Below, piece after piece: positions 1-11,851 of a DNA stretch of 64,000 nucleotides. A program made the position numbers and the translations under genes. The notes beneath the pieces are model-generated. The model was given only the letters and a program-made list of their open reading frames with translations, was not told where the DNA came from and made no database searches. Numbering within the stretch: the first letter of the stretch is position 1; each line of letters opens with the position of its first letter. This stretch comes from Mallotus nudiflorus. Lineage: Eukaryota; Streptophyta; Magnoliopsida; Malpighiales; Euphorbiaceae. The DNA is taken from positions 2,106,501-2,170,500 of the forward strand of contig CANTUR010000057.1 of NCBI GenBank assembly GCA_947683625.1. The letters are read 5' to 3'.

Positions 1-961
1 TACTGAATTTAAATTTTGCTTGGGGAGCCAAACTAATAATATAAAAAAAATTAAGAAAATAAATAAATGATTGGCTACAAAAAGTTATTTCGTTGAAATA
101 AAATATAACTAGATTCATCCATGTTCTATTAAAAATTTTTTATTTCTTTTTTATTGGGTTTGACTTCTTTCAAATTTTATTTATTTTTTTTTCCATTTTC
201 TTCAAGTACCCTACTAATTGAATAAATCCTCATTAAATATTTATCTAATGGTCAAAACTTATTTTTTTAAAATAAAATAAGGAAAAAGTTAATTTATAGA
301 ATTTAACTAAAAAGCCTTCCTTTCACAATTAGTATATGTAGCTAGTCTTTATAACAAGTAACATGTGTTTGAAGTCAAGCAAATAATTAAACTTAAATGG
401 ATATGTATTATGTACTAAAATTCATACTTGTTTATATCTGTAACCTTCTTTAAATGGATATGTATTATGTTTAAAAATGGATATATATTATGTACTAAAA
501 GTTTAAGTTATGAAAATATCAAGCTTTAGATTAAAAATTGTTTATTATAGAATTGAGAGATTTTTACTATCCTTATTGTTTAGTTTGATAGAATCAGATT
601 AATTAAAATTTAATATACTCTAGATACCATTTGATTTAAATAACAAAGTATTTCTCCATATGGATTCATTCTATTTGAGCTCAAAAAAGTCATAATTCAT
701 ATAATTATTGAATAGTAGGCGTGTCAAATAAAACAGAAAGGACTTTTTAGTTAAAATATAGTAATTTATTTTTAGTTTTATTTATTTTCAAAAAATAAAT
801 TAATCAGAATTCATATAGATATTTAGTAAATAGTGTTGTTCATTTATACGGATATAAATTTGCCAGTAGTAATGAATCAGAATTCATATATATGTAATGA
901 AGCATGAAGCAAAAAGAATAAACAGAGACATAAATAATGGAAAGAAAGGAGAAAACTAATG
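1..961. other. AT-rich sequence, probably GLR intron or flank
   Basis: I see no gene here on either strand. If the adjoining GLR exon is still part of a gene, this stretch is the start of its first intron on the minus strand. I looked for a second GLR exon on the minus strand and found no GC-richer coding block, so any intron runs beyond the window edge. Confidence 0.5.
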
Positions 962-963
962 AC

Positions 964-1228
964 CTGCTGCGGCTGCAGTAATAACATCTTTGTTGGAATC
1001 TCTAGTGTGGAGGTGGAGCCTGGTTTTGTAGTGAGAATGGGAAGCATAAAACTGAGAGAGGGATATGTTGATGCAGCTCAATCCTATCTTTCCAATCCAA
1101 TTATCAAAGTCAAGTACCACACCTACATCAACTCCCAATTTTTCATTTTCTGCCATCATCACCATCCTCCCACAAACAACGCAAAAAATGAAGGAGAAAA
1201 CAGTATAATTCTGCATTTTCGCTTTCAT
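964..1228 (-). CDS. GLR: Glutamate receptor-like channel, exon 1 (partial)
   Basis: The ATG at 1228 opens about 88 codons. They contain an N-terminal hydrophobic signal-peptide-like segment (FSFIFCVVCG) and then the start of the ligand-binding amino-terminal domain found in plant GLR proteins: VDVGVVLDFDNWIGKIGLSC, LSQFYASHSHYKTRL and TRDSNKDVITAAAA. In the family this region starts the periplasmic-binding-like extracellular domain of a plasma-membrane cation channel. The reading frame ends at GCAGCAG followed by GTCATT, a plausible splice donor at 963 in phase 1, as expected where GLR exon 1 ends after an alanine run. No later exon is visible in the remaining 960 bases. It is either the 5' end of a gene extending past the window or an orphan exon. 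The opposite-strand frame at 959-1282 is its shadow. Recognition is by family memory only. Confidence 0.75.
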
Positions 1229-1278
1229 CTTAATGCCCTAAATGAGCAGTGGGTTTCAGCTTTTAATTTGTACCTTAA

Positions 1279-2130
1279 ATGAACTGAAGAAAGTAACCTC
1301 CTTATAAAGGTCTATGTGTATAGGAGAAAATCAACGACCATGATTTACAAGGAAATTTCATGCAGTGCATACAAAATTAAAGGATTACAGAGGGTAAAAG
1401 GATTAGAATGAAATTCCATGCAGTCCTTTTCCGATAAAATTGGAACAAGGAAATTCCATGCAGACTTTGAAAATCTTCACTGAAGTGCCCAAATAATTTT
1501 TTTTTTTATTAAGTTGGAAAGGGCCACTTTGAAAGGGGCCACTTCATTTTTTTTTTCTTATTATGATTATGAATGTTTTAGTTATACTAATATTAAAAAT
1601 AATATTATAATTATGATAATATTATAATTTTTTATTTTAATAATAGTAATATTATATTATATTTAATTATAATAATGTTTGAAATAATAATATTATTAGT
1701 ATTATGATTAATATATATGAATAATATTATTTTTAATTTAAATATTATTTATTTATTTGTAAAAATTCAAAATTGATTCAATAATAATTGAGTTGAGTTC
1801 AAGTTTGAATTTGTCGGATAAAATATCGAGTTAAGTTCAAACTCTTTAATATTTAACTTGATAGACTCATATGTTTAATTAATCTAATATAATTTGTATA
1901 TATTTATCACTTTACGCTTTTATTTTTAAAATAATATAATAATAATAATAATATTTTAAAATAGTTTATTATTATTATTATTGTTACGTTTCTAAATTAA
2001 TAAAACATAAAAAGTTGGAAAATCTAAAAAAAAAAAATCGTTGGAACTGGGAGTCCCTATAGCTATTAAAAGATAAGGGGCCATAAAACCATTCAATCCA
2101 AGCCCCATGAAGTGCTCCTTTACTTTTTTT
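1279..2130. repeat. GLR upstream block, copy 1
   Basis: This block begins with gaactgaagaaagtaacct, contains the motifs atgatttacaaggaaattt and gaaattccatgcag, and ends with ccaagccccatgaagtgctc before a T-run. The same words recur in the same order at 2394-2960, so it is a tandem duplication of the DNA upstream of GLR exon 1. The middle is ATT/AAT-rich microsatellite-like sequence. Confidence 0.8.
1295..1310 (-). promoter_or_regulatory. TATA-like motif upstream of GLR exon 1
   Basis: On the minus strand the sequence CCTTTATAAGGAGG lies about 75 bases before the exon 1 ATG, a normal TATA distance for a plant gene. A slightly altered copy of the surrounding sequence is found at 2394-2430 with no exon after it. 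Confidence 0.35.
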
Positions 2131-2255
2131 TTTTTTAAATATTAAGTTACCAATCAAATTGGCAAATTTTAAGATCTTCCAGCAACATAAAAGTGTCTAA
2201 TAAAAATATACATTAAAATTTATAAATAAAAAATATAAACTAATAATAATATACA

Positions 2256-2390
2256 TTAAAACTAATTAAAATCAATAACCCACTCTTGTCCAATCTAACA
2301 ATATTACAATTTTATTTTGCAGATTTTTTTTTTTATTTTGCTATTTTGTTGTTTTGGGTCCTAACTTTCTTTTGGGTTTATCATCTGGGT
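2256..2390. repeat. Dispersed direct repeat, copy 1
   Basis: The sequence around caataacccactcttgtcc, followed by gttttgggtcctaactttc, recurs at 5318-5412. Just left of it, at 2174-2199, is the inverted counterpart of the sequence at 5528-5553 (core agacacttttatgttgctgg). The function is unknown. Confidence 0.7.
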
Positions 2391-2393
2391 TAA

Positions 2394-2960
2394 AAGAACT
2401 GAAGAAAGTAACCTACTTATGAAAGGTCTATGTGTATGGGAGAAAATCAACGACCATGATTTACAAGGAAATTTCATACAGTACAGACAAAATTAAAGGA
2501 TAACAAGGAATATTCCATGCAGTACAGACAAAATTAAAGGATTAGATTGAAATTCCAAGCAGTTCCTTTGGGGGACATCCGATAAAATTAGAACAAGGAA
2601 ATTCCATGCATATTTTAATATTATTATGATTATATTTAATTTAATAATAATAATAATAATAATAATAATTATTATTATTATTATTTATTATTATTATTAT
2701 TATTATTCTATCATTAAAATTATATGAATTATACAAAAAATTAATAAAACATAAATTAATATTTTAATAATAATATTATTATTATTGTTCCATCTTTAAA
2801 TTAATAAAACATAAAAAGTTAGAAAATCTTTAAAAAAAAAAATGTTAAAACTGGGATTTGAACAGAGTCCCTACTAAAGGATTAAGGGGCTATAAAACCA
2901 TTCAATCCAAGCCCCATGAAGTGCTCCTTTACTGCTTTTTTTTTTTTTTTTAATATTAAG
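2394..2960. repeat. GLR upstream block, copy 2
   Basis: This is the second, shorter copy of the 1279-2130 block with the same start and end words. It carries a long (AAT)n/(ATT)n microsatellite at about 2640-2710. It has no downstream exon, so the promoter region was duplicated without the coding exon, or the exon was lost. Confidence 0.8.
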
Positions 2961-3819
2961 TCCACCACTTGAAGTAGCGGACTTCCTATAGATTTTTTTG
3001 TCCTTTAATTGGACTAACTTTTCTTCTTTTTATTTTTTAGTTTTTTTACCTTAAAATTGGATTTTTTTTTGAAAAACACCCTAAATTGATGAAATGTTTA
3101 ACTTTTTACCATAAGTTGATTAAAAGCCCTTTTATTAATTTATATATTTTATTTATAAATTTTTAAAAATAAATATTAATATTTATGGGACGTTTGATTT
3201 GTACTCCAGAATCAAAATGTGAAGAAATGAGAAAGGGAATAAAAAATTTAAAGAAAGTGTTTGGTTATTTAGAAAATAATAATGAGAATAAGAATAAAAT
3301 ATAATTTAATAAATTTTTTATGAAAAAATATTTTTATAATTATTTTTTATATATAAAAAATTAATGTTATAATTATTTTTATATATTAAAATTGATATTA
3401 TAATTATGTATTATAAAATATTTTTAAATATTGATATAAATATTATTATACTTTTTTAAAAAATTATTTATTTTGATAAATATTTTTTATTCAAACATTT
3501 AATGTATATTTTTATTAGTTTATATTTTTTATTTATAAATTTTAAAAAATAAATATTAATATTTAAATATTTGACTAATTTATAATTAATTTGACTTGAT
3601 TTTTAAGGAATTAAAAATCATTCCTTAAAAATAAAAGAGAAATGGTGATTTTCATTAATGGGTGATATCATATTTTCATTTTTATGCTAATTTTAGCCAA
3701 CTGAATATTAGTAATTAAGAGTTAAAAAAAAAAAAATACTAAAAATTGGAATCTTCCATTTCAATTCCGATTCATGTTCTTATTTTTTTACCAAAAGATT
3801 ACTTTAGAAACTTTAATAT
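2961..3819. other. AT-rich sequence without a gene
   Basis: No coding feature could be supported. The stretch is dominated by A/T-rich near-repeats of ttataattattttt type. A motif gggacgtttgatttg near 3187 resembles ends of small plant MITEs, but I could not find a matching inverted end. Confidence 0.5.
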
Positions 3820-4510
3820 AATAAATATGCTAAAAAAAATGAAGACAATGAACGTCTACGTTGACAGACGTTCTCTGCAGACTTTATACATAAATCCCTG
3901 CAGAAGCTCCATCAACAATTTTTACCACGTTCGAAAAAAAAAAACTTTTCCCTCAATTGTGGGAATATATTCTCAAATTCTAAAATTAGGTTTATAATAT
4001 ATATTTTAAAAATTTTATATTTAATTAATAAAATAAAAATCCTGTTTATATATTATAAATATGACCATCAAAAATAAAATTTTTTTTTCTAGATTATTTA
4101 TGCCTCTTAATTAATTTTATTAGGACCAAATCAAACTGTATATTATAATTCACATAGAACACCATTAATTATATTATAAAATTATTCTGATTTTTTTTTT
4201 ATTTTTATGTTTTTGATAATTCTAGCTGGTTTTTTACGTAGCAATATACATGAAAGTGACTATTGATCAAGTGGCCAGCTAAGATTAGATATTTAGATTT
4301 TTTTCGGTGATGAATTCGTATATTCTACAAGTGACTCCAAAATCAATGTTCTCAAATATGAGATGCATGGAAAGGTTTGAGTAAAACCTATGTGAATACT
4401 GGACCAATTTGAATTCAGAAACAACCATAAATAATTAATGGTGTTTTTTTTGTCATATAGATAATATTATATTAATTGATTGAGCAAAAGACAAGGAGGA
4501 GCGAGACTTT
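3820..4510. repeat. Local segmental duplication, copy 1
   Basis: This block shares a long ordered series of words with 6050-6640: aaatgaagacaatgaa, ttgtgggaatatattct, gaccaaatcaaactgtata, attctagctggttttttacg and ggaccaatttgaattcag. Small indels separate the copies. It has no open reading frame worth reporting. It is probably another duplicated flank of the GLR region. Confidence 0.85.
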
Positions 4511-5483
4511 TATCATACAAAAAACTTATAAAAGTGCAAACTATGACAAATAGTCCTATTCTTACAAAATAAATTACTGAAAAATTAAAAAAAATCAGAA
4601 AAGAAAATAAAAAAGCTACAAATTCACCAATATATTAGTGTCACAATAAAAGAATTTGTATTTTGACAAATGAGTAAGCCAAAAACTTGATATGAAAAGA
4701 CTTTGATTTTAGGTGATGAGTTAGACAAATGCTCCAATATCTTCAGCGAATGGCAAAATCATTTGACAAAGAAAATCTTGAACAATAGATAAACCAAATC
4801 AAGAAGTTTCTCAGAAAAAATAATGTCTTCAGAAAATTTTTCTTTTAAACCCAAAATTCTTTCAATAAGAGAGAGTAAAATCATTATAAGATAACAAATA
4901 GGACTTTAATATCCTAGATCTAAATAAATTATAAATTATTCTAGGGATTTTTATAAAAATGTCTAAAAAATAAATGTCATTAACATCAAATGTCCCATAT
5001 TTTGAAAATATTTCACGCGTATTTTATTTTTGTAAAAAATTACACGCGTGTCCTTTTTTTTTTTTTCTTCGTTCTTTCTTTTCTTTCTTGTGTCTTCCTC
5101 TTCTTTTCCGGTTGGTTTGGCACAGAGAGATGAAGATGATTGTTGCAATTATAGGTCAAGAAAAAGGCATTTTGCATGCCGATTTTCAACTCCATCCATG
5201 AAAATTTTGTTGTTTATGGTTCCATTGATTTTTATTTCTAGGTTTTTTTCTATTTTGGATCCTAAATTTTCCACTTTCGTCTGCTTTTATTTTGTTAAAG
5301 ATTTTGGTGTTACAATTTAAAACCAATAACCCACTCTTGTCCAATCTAACAATATTACAATTTTATTTTGCTATTTTGTTGTTTTGGGTCCTAACTTTGT
5401 TTTGGGTTAATCTTTTATCTTGCTAGAAAATAACTTGATATAACGTTGACATGTATGAGTTCACAGGGAAGTAAGAAACTATT
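4511..5483. other. AT-rich and pyrimidine-rich sequence, no clear gene
   Basis: There are two acgcgt motifs (near 5017 and 5043) and a long CT/T tract at 5050-5105 that looks like a plant 5' leader. Intron-like T-rich sequence follows. Positions 5318-5412 repeat 2256-2390. I see no supportable protein. Confidence 0.4.
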
Positions 5484-5621
5484 ATGAGAGCACTTGATGA
5501 TTTTGATTTGCTTTTGGGTTTTTCTGCATTAGACACTTTTATGTTGCTGGACACTTCTGCATCATCTGAAACTCGTGAGGACGAGGAAGGTAGAAAGCAG
5601 CTGAACAAGGATGAGAAATGA
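5484..5621 (+). CDS. Possible 45-codon gene remnant, unknown
   Basis: A small open frame starts ATGAGAGCACTTGATG and ends with codons for RKQLNKDEK before TGA. Its composition is acidic and protein-like (DTFMLLDTSASSETRED), unlike the AT-rich surroundings. A splice-acceptor-like TTCACAG lies 18 bases upstream, so it might be the last exon of a fragmentary gene. I do not recognise the family. Part of it (5528-5553) occurs inverted at 2174-2199, which argues for a rearranged fragment and not a working gene. Confidence 0.2.
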   Translation: MRALDDFDLLLGFSALDTFMLLDTSASSETREDEEGRKQLNKDEK

Positions 5622-5892
5622 ACCTTTTTCTTGTTTCTCTCTTCTAATCAGTGTTTAGATTGCTTTTTCTTGGTTGTTTTGTGAAGTACAAGTAGACCTG
5701 AAGAATGACAAACAGAAGACTTATATGGTTATGTATTTTTTGGTGGGCAGGTGTCTGATTGATGAGCTTTGAATGTGGATCTCCGTGTATTTATAAATCT
5801 AATCCACTGGTAATCTAATGTCAGTAATGTAATTTTTCAAATGTTAAGGATTCTAGTGTAATAAGTTAAAATATATGGGGTAAATAACAATT
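5622..5892. other. Intergenic sequence
   Basis: T-rich sequence after the small frame. No feature was identified. Confidence 0.4.
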
Positions 5893-6052
5893 CTCCCAAA
5901 TGGTAAGGAATTGGTCTATAAAATGATGATAAGGAAAAAAATGAGAAGAAGAAGTCATGGTCTTAGTAAAAAAAAATATACGGTAAGATGTCAGTTTCAA
6001 CTTTCAAAGATTCATGGATTCATTAATTTCCACCTCCAATGTCTAAAGATTA
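5893..6052. repeat. Paralogous empty copia target site and flank
   Basis: The sequence ggtaaggaattggtctataaaatgatg is continuous here. The corresponding copy is split by the copia element: ggcaaggaattgg ends at 7578 and gtctataaaatgatg resumes at 59321. The homology continues right to ccacctccaatgtctaaag, matched at 59527-59545. This is a duplicated flank that kept the pre-insertion sequence. Confidence 0.85.
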
Positions 6053-6640
6053 GTTAAAAAAAATGAAGACAATGAAAATCTGCATTGACGGACTTTTTCT
6101 CCAGACTTTTAACAGTTTACACATAAAGTCAACAGAAAAATCACTGCATAAGCCCAACAAATTTCTTTGTTTACCAGTTAAAAAAAAAAACGACTTTTCC
6201 CCAACTGTGGGAGTATATTCTGAAACCCTCGTATAAGTTAATTAATATATAATTTAAATATTTTATATTTAATTAAGACCAAATCAAACTATATATTATA
6301 ATTCACATAGAACACATTAATGATATTTTAAAATTATTGTGAATTTTTTTAATGTTTTTGATAATTCTAGCTGGTTTTTTACGTAGCACTGTTTAGATTT
6401 TTCGTCGTAACGAATTCGTATATTCTACGAATGATGAAAGTGGCTCCAAAATCAGTGTTCTCGAATTTGAGATGCAAAGGTTTTACTCAAATCCAAAATC
6501 GGGAAAAAGCAATCCTATGTGAATATTGGACCAATTTGAATTCAGAAACAATGGTGTTTTTTTTTGGTCAAATAGAAAATATATATTAATTGTTTGGTTA
6601 AAATACAAGGAAGAGCAAAATTTTTGACCCATCAATGAAT
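6053..6640. repeat. Local segmental duplication, copy 2
   Basis: This is the diverged second copy of 3820-4510 (see that entry for shared words). It has a small insertion around 6480-6515 and lacks coding potential. Confidence 0.85.
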
Positions 6641-7578
6641 TATTTTTATAATTAAGAGTATTATTTAAGTATATCAAAATATAAAATTAAACAATATTAA
6701 TGTTTTTCTTTTTTATTATTTCTTTTTTTTTTGTAATATAAACAATTTAAGTATATTTTTAAAATGCAATATATATTGGACATTCAAAAAATAAATAATG
6801 TATTAAGACAAATAAAAAAACATAAAAAGTTTAAATATTGTATTAGCTAATAAAAGAGCTTTTCAAGGATAAGGATAATTATATCATTTAAATTATTTAA
6901 AAATCAAATATGGAGTGCATTAAAAAATAAAAAAAAAACTAAGAATAAAAAAAATTAAAAATTAAAAAATAATGGAGTGCATTAAAAATAAAAAAATTAA
7001 AAATTAAAAAATAAGGAAAAATTTAAAAATTAACGATAACAGAAAATAAGAAAAAAAGAAAAATTAAAAATAAATAAAAAGAGAGAAAATTTAAAAATAA
7101 ATATAAGGATAAAATAAAAAATGAAAAAAATAAAGATAATAGAGGATATAAAAAATAAAAATAAATAAAAAGGATAGAAAATAAAAAAATAAGAATAACA
7201 GGAAATAAACAAATATAGAAAATGAGAAAAAAATATAAAAAGAAGAGGAGCGAAAAATAAAGAGAAAAAAATAAATAAAGAAAAAAGAAATGGAAAGGAA
7301 GAAAGAAAAATAAAAAAGAGAAAGAAAAAAATAAAAAAAATCAACTGAAAAGAAAAAAAAGCAAATGGACATAAATGAAAACAAAATAGAAAAAGGACAC
7401 CTATTAAAAGGAAAAGGAACACATATGTAATTAATTCAAAACATAGCGTAAATCAATATAAAGAAGGTGGGAAATGAGCCCAAATCTATAAATTTCTCAT
7501 TATTCTACCAAAATAATCTAATACAAATAAAGAAAATAAAAGGAACGACCACGTTTGACAAAAATGGCAAGGAATTGG
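6641..7578. other. Purine-rich low-complexity tract
   Basis: Between about 6880 and 7430 the plus strand is almost only A and G with scattered T (aaaataaa, agaaaaaa units). The minus-strand frames there read as runs of F, L and I and are composition artefacts. The last 25 bases are the left half of the copia target region. Confidence 0.7.
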
Positions 7579-7755
7579 TGTAAACCAGAATTGTTTATGA
7601 AAGTGAAAGATGTATTTTCGTGTTATTGATGACATAAGTACATATACAATAGAAGAATAAGAAATCGTAACAAACTGATATACAAATTGATATACATGAC
7701 AAAGTGTTAATAACAAAGAGATAGAGTAACAATAGAAGACTATGTCTTTGATACA
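7579..7755 (-). repeat. copia 3' LTR
   Basis: It starts TGTATC on the minus strand (7755) and ends TTTACA (7579). It aligns with 59152-59320 over words such as agaattgtttatgaaagtga and gacaaagtgttaataac (one base differs in the right copy). Confidence 0.9.
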
Positions 7756-7767
7756 CCCCCATAAGTG
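7756..7767 (-). promoter_or_regulatory. copia polypurine tract
   Basis: On the minus strand CTTATGGGGG directly precedes the 3' LTR, the position and composition of a plus-strand primer. Confidence 0.6.
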
Positions 7768-7769
7768 GA

Positions 7770-10218
7770 TGGTTTGTAAGAAACTAACCGAAGCTTGTAC
7801 TTGAATTTTTGAAAGAGATTGTTGCCAACAACTTTGGTCATCAAGTTAGAAATCTAATATGTAGACGAAATAACAGCCACAGTAAGCTCTTTTTGCAAGA
7901 CTTTGTTGTGCACAAAATGAAAGTTGACCTCAACGTGTCGGGTTCTAGCCTGAAAAAGCGGATTGGAGGACAAAAAGACAACACCAACGTTATTACACCA
8001 CACATGCGGCAAAGAGTGTAATGACACACTAAATTCCCAAAGAAAATACGTCAGCCACTTAAGTTTGACGCTAACATCAGCGATGGCCTTGAACTCTGAT
8101 TCAGTTATGGAACGGGCCACCATTTGTTATTTTTTTGAGTTCCATGCTATTAAGTTTTACCTAAGAAAAATGAGATATCCATCGGTAGACCTTCTGTCAT
8201 CCAGGCACCTTGCCCAATAAGCATCTATAAAAGCAATCATGGAATGTGGCGAGCACTTTTTAATGAACAAGCCTTGATGTTGGGTACCCTACAAATAACG
8301 AAGGATGCCCTTAAGGGCCTTGAAGTGTGTTGTAGTTAGATGATGCATATATTGACACATTTTATTGATTGAAAATGACAGGTTTGGTCTTCTTAGTTGT
8401 AAATATTGAAGGCTCCCACAAATGTGATGATAAAGAGTTACTTCAACTGGTGAGAGTAAGGGATCATTTATCTTTAAAAAAATAGTACCCGACACCATAG
8501 GAGTAGGACATGGCTTACATGCTTGCAGACCTGCCATTTTAATAATATCCACGATATATGCCTACTATAAGAGAAGAATGCTAGTAGAAGTTCGGAGCAC
8601 TTGAACACTTAAAAAATAGCTTAAGTCCCCCAAGTCGTACAGAGAAACATTTATGGATAACCGAGTAATCAATTGTTGAACAAGAGTAGAGCTATTGCCA
8701 GTGATGATTACATCATCAACATAGACAAACAAGAAGCATTGTGAACCACTAGAATTGTAGATAAATAAATAGGGATTAACAGATGAACCTTGGAAACCTA
8801 ATGTGAGTAGCAAAAGTGCTCAACTTTTGATACCATGCTTGCGGTGCTTGTTTGAGCCCGTAGAGAGATTTTTTCAATTTGCAAACATATGTAGGGTAGT
8901 TAGGATCAACATACCCTTGTGATTGGACCATGAACACATCTTCCTCAAGCTAACTATTTAAGAAGGCATTGCTTACATCAAGTTGATGTAAATGCCATCC
9001 TTTGGAGATAACAACTGAAAGGATAATGTGAATTGTCATAGGCTTCACCACTGGACTCAACGTTTCTTTGTAGTCTAAGCCATATTCTTAGGTATAACCA
9101 CGGGCTACCAACATTGCTTTGAACCTTTTAATACTACCATTCAACTTTCGTTTAATTTTCTATATCTAGTGGTTACAGATAACATTAGCATTGGTAGGGT
9201 ATAGGACAAGATATGACGTGTGATTTTAGTATAAAGCTTCCATTTCCTCTAACATGGCTTATTTCCATTGAGGTAGTTTGATGGCTTGAGAAAAGGAAGT
9301 AGGCTTGGTAAGGGAAGGTATAGAAGATGACGCTGCTGGTTAGGTGTGGAAGGTTATTGGTTTATAGTTTAAAGTGGTAGGACAGAGTTGCATTTTGTGT
9401 GTGCGAGTGGGTTGGGTTGGTTGTGGGTTAAATAAGTTTAAAGGATGAGATTGGTTTGTAGGACTATGAAGATCCATAAATAATTTCAATCCTTCTTGGT
9501 TAAAGAGATTGATTTAGTTTGGATATGTGGATAAGGATAGGGTTTGAGATTGGTTAGAAAGAGAATTATTTATAGTAGGAGAAGAAAAAGAAGGTGATAA
9601 AAAGGAAGAAGATTTAGATAAATTAGGAGTGTGAGAAGATAGAGTACCTAGTGCCGTGGAAGTCCAATGCGCCAAGGGATGTGTGAGTTGCAACCAATGT
9701 TGAGGTGGAATGAAGACTAGCATGACATCCGATGGAGTTAAAAGACCTAAAATAACATTGAAAGGGAACATTTTCTCGTCGAACTCAACATGTTTTGTAA
9801 TGTACATTTTGTTATTTTTAATGTTAAAGCATCTATAGCCCAAATGAATTGGTGAGTATCCTAAAAAAGCACATTGAGTTGACTGAAAAGAAAATTTGTG
9901 GTTGTGATATAGTCGTAATAGAGGGCAAATGGCACACCCAAAGACACGAAGGAAAGAGTAATCAGGATTTTGCTTGTATAAGTGAGTAAAAGGGATATGA
10001 TTATGTAAAGAACTTATGGGAATGCGATTAAGAGAGCTAAGCCAATATCCATAATATTCCTAATTTTACGTTCAGCAGTGCCATTTTATTCTAGGTGTGT
10101 GGACAACTAACGTGATGAATGATACCAGTTTATTTAAAATATGTATGTAATGGCTGATTTTCACCACCCTAGTCTGAGTGGAAAGATTTAATTTTTTTTA
10201 TCAAATTATTTTTCCACC
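7770..10218 (-). pseudogene. copia pol, 3' half: integrase end, RT, RNase H
   Basis: Reading down the minus strand from 10218: the end of the integrase core, including IKSFHSD and a stop within the glycine-rich part that follows; the post-integrase block GYRCFNIKNNKMYITKHVEFDE at 9843-9760 (typical copia GYKCLD-like motif); a decayed RT; FLFVYVDDVIITG with the YVDD catalytic motif at 8709-8723; DLGDLSYFLSVQV; PCPTPM and YHHICGSLQYLQLRRPNLSF at 8552-8340; and the RNase H end VARSITESEFKAIAD at 8123-8079. The domains fall in several frames with stops between them, so no functional polyprotein can be made. The 5' half continues at 57641-59126 across the nested insert. Confidence 0.85.
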
Positions 10219-11851
10219 TGTCATACCTCAAATTTAACTGTCCCCAAAAAGGTCCAATGATGAAATAAACCTCTGAGATGACTAGAGTCTGCTCGTTCAT
10301 CACACCTCTAATGTGTGTAACCTTAAAAACCTAACCGACCCTACCAGTGTGCAAAATTGATCACCAAGCCATTAAGTTGTGCTTTGACCTTATGAAATAT
10401 AAATTATTGGAATAATGAGAAGGTTGTTTTGAGAATTCCTTTCTCGGAACACTCAACTTATTGGGCCGGTGTTCATTTCGTTAGATTGGGACCTAACTTT
10501 GTGAAAAAATAGAAATCAAATTTGATAACACAAACTTTAGAAACATGTCTGAAATTCTCCAAAACCTTCAAAAGTGGTCCCAAAATGGTCCAACACAACC
10601 TGAGGATCAGTGCATGTCTCTTAGAAGTGCATGCAAAGCCATAAACCCCTTAGGTGTCATGTGCTAAAACTAAGGCCAAATTTGAAAAAATAGACTTCAG
10701 AAACGCATCCGGAAGGCCCAAAAACCTTAGGAATCAACCTCAAAAAAGCCCACATAAGCCCCGGTTGGAGCACGTAACATGCGAAAGAGCACGTGAGTGC
10801 ACACGTACGCCGCAGCCACACGCTTAGTGCACGACCACGCACACTTTGCATGGCCACGCGCTTCGTCCTATGGACGCACACGTGACCATGTCTATGCCTC
10901 CCTATTCCACACATTTTTCACTATAAATAGACACTCCACACTCCATTTTGAGGGGGGGAGCAAGTGGAAACACACACACACTCAAAAATCTATCCGATTA
11001 AAGGTGTTGGAAGCCCCTTTCCAGATAGTTTTTTACTCTCCCACTACCTTTTTCTTAGGTGATTATATCTCTTTTCCACCAAACCAAGGCTCATTTTTAT
11101 TAAAGCATGCTTCAAAGGTATACAAACTAGTATCATTCTATTGTCATTTTGAACCTCTCAATGAGGAAAGCTTATAATCCCTTGAAGCTAAAGCTTTAAA
11201 ACTCACATAAGCTCAGTTGAATATGAGGACTACATAACCATTTTAGCATATTTATTTTATCGCATTGCATTTTAGTTTATTGTCGCCAGCATTTGGGAAT
11301 ATTGTTTTGCATGCTATATGAATAATCTATATTTTATTATGCTCATTTCATATAATCATTCTGCATCCTCTAGTTCTAAAACATTAAATCACATTGTAAG
11401 TATCAATAATGTGAAAAGTTCATATCCCAGAATAGAGTCATCTTATTTCTGGTCCAGTGATGACATCATGCATCCCCTATATTATTATCATAGCATAAAT
11501 AACCATTACGAACATGCATGATCATCTACATTTTGCTTACTCTTTCAAATGATCGAGTGTCCATTGCTTATCCTATTGTTCATGTGATCGAGCAAGCTGT
11601 GTGAATGGTCATATTTACCTTGCAAATTCATCATATCTAAATTAGATTTACTTTTCCATAATTTTTTTTCCTTTTATATGTATTTTATTAGGAAAGTGAT
11701 TTAATAATAATATCTTCAGTTCTATTATCTTCCACTATCTAATGAATTTTGTGAATGCCATGCAAACCATCATTATTGAAACTAGGGTGTTGTGGTAGCT
11801 ATACATTGAACATCGTATAATGAGAAATAGTCAAAAAGTAGATGCGATCCC
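10219..11851 (+). repeat. Tat-A left LTR, first part
   Basis: It matches 55771-57370 of the right LTR almost base for base outside the CpG-rich block. It is cut by Tat-B after atccc at 11851. Confidence 0.9.
10780..10935 (+). promoter_or_regulatory. Tat-A LTR promoter: G-box-rich block and TATA box
   Basis: A TATAAATAG box at 10922-10930 follows a CpG-rich stretch with two CACGTG G-boxes (near 10790 and 10880). Together they look like a plant core promoter at the U3/R boundary. In the right LTR the TATA has become CTACAAATAG (56475-56484), so only the left copy keeps a good TATA. Confidence 0.65.

Noticed and set aside
959..1282. 107-codon plus-strand frame over the GLR exon
   Set aside because: It is the complement of the GLR exon, whose minus-strand translation matches a known family.
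7030..7422. 130-codon minus-strand frame rich in F, L, I and S
   Set aside because: It lies in an A/G low-complexity tract; the composition alone explains the open frame and its membrane-like look.
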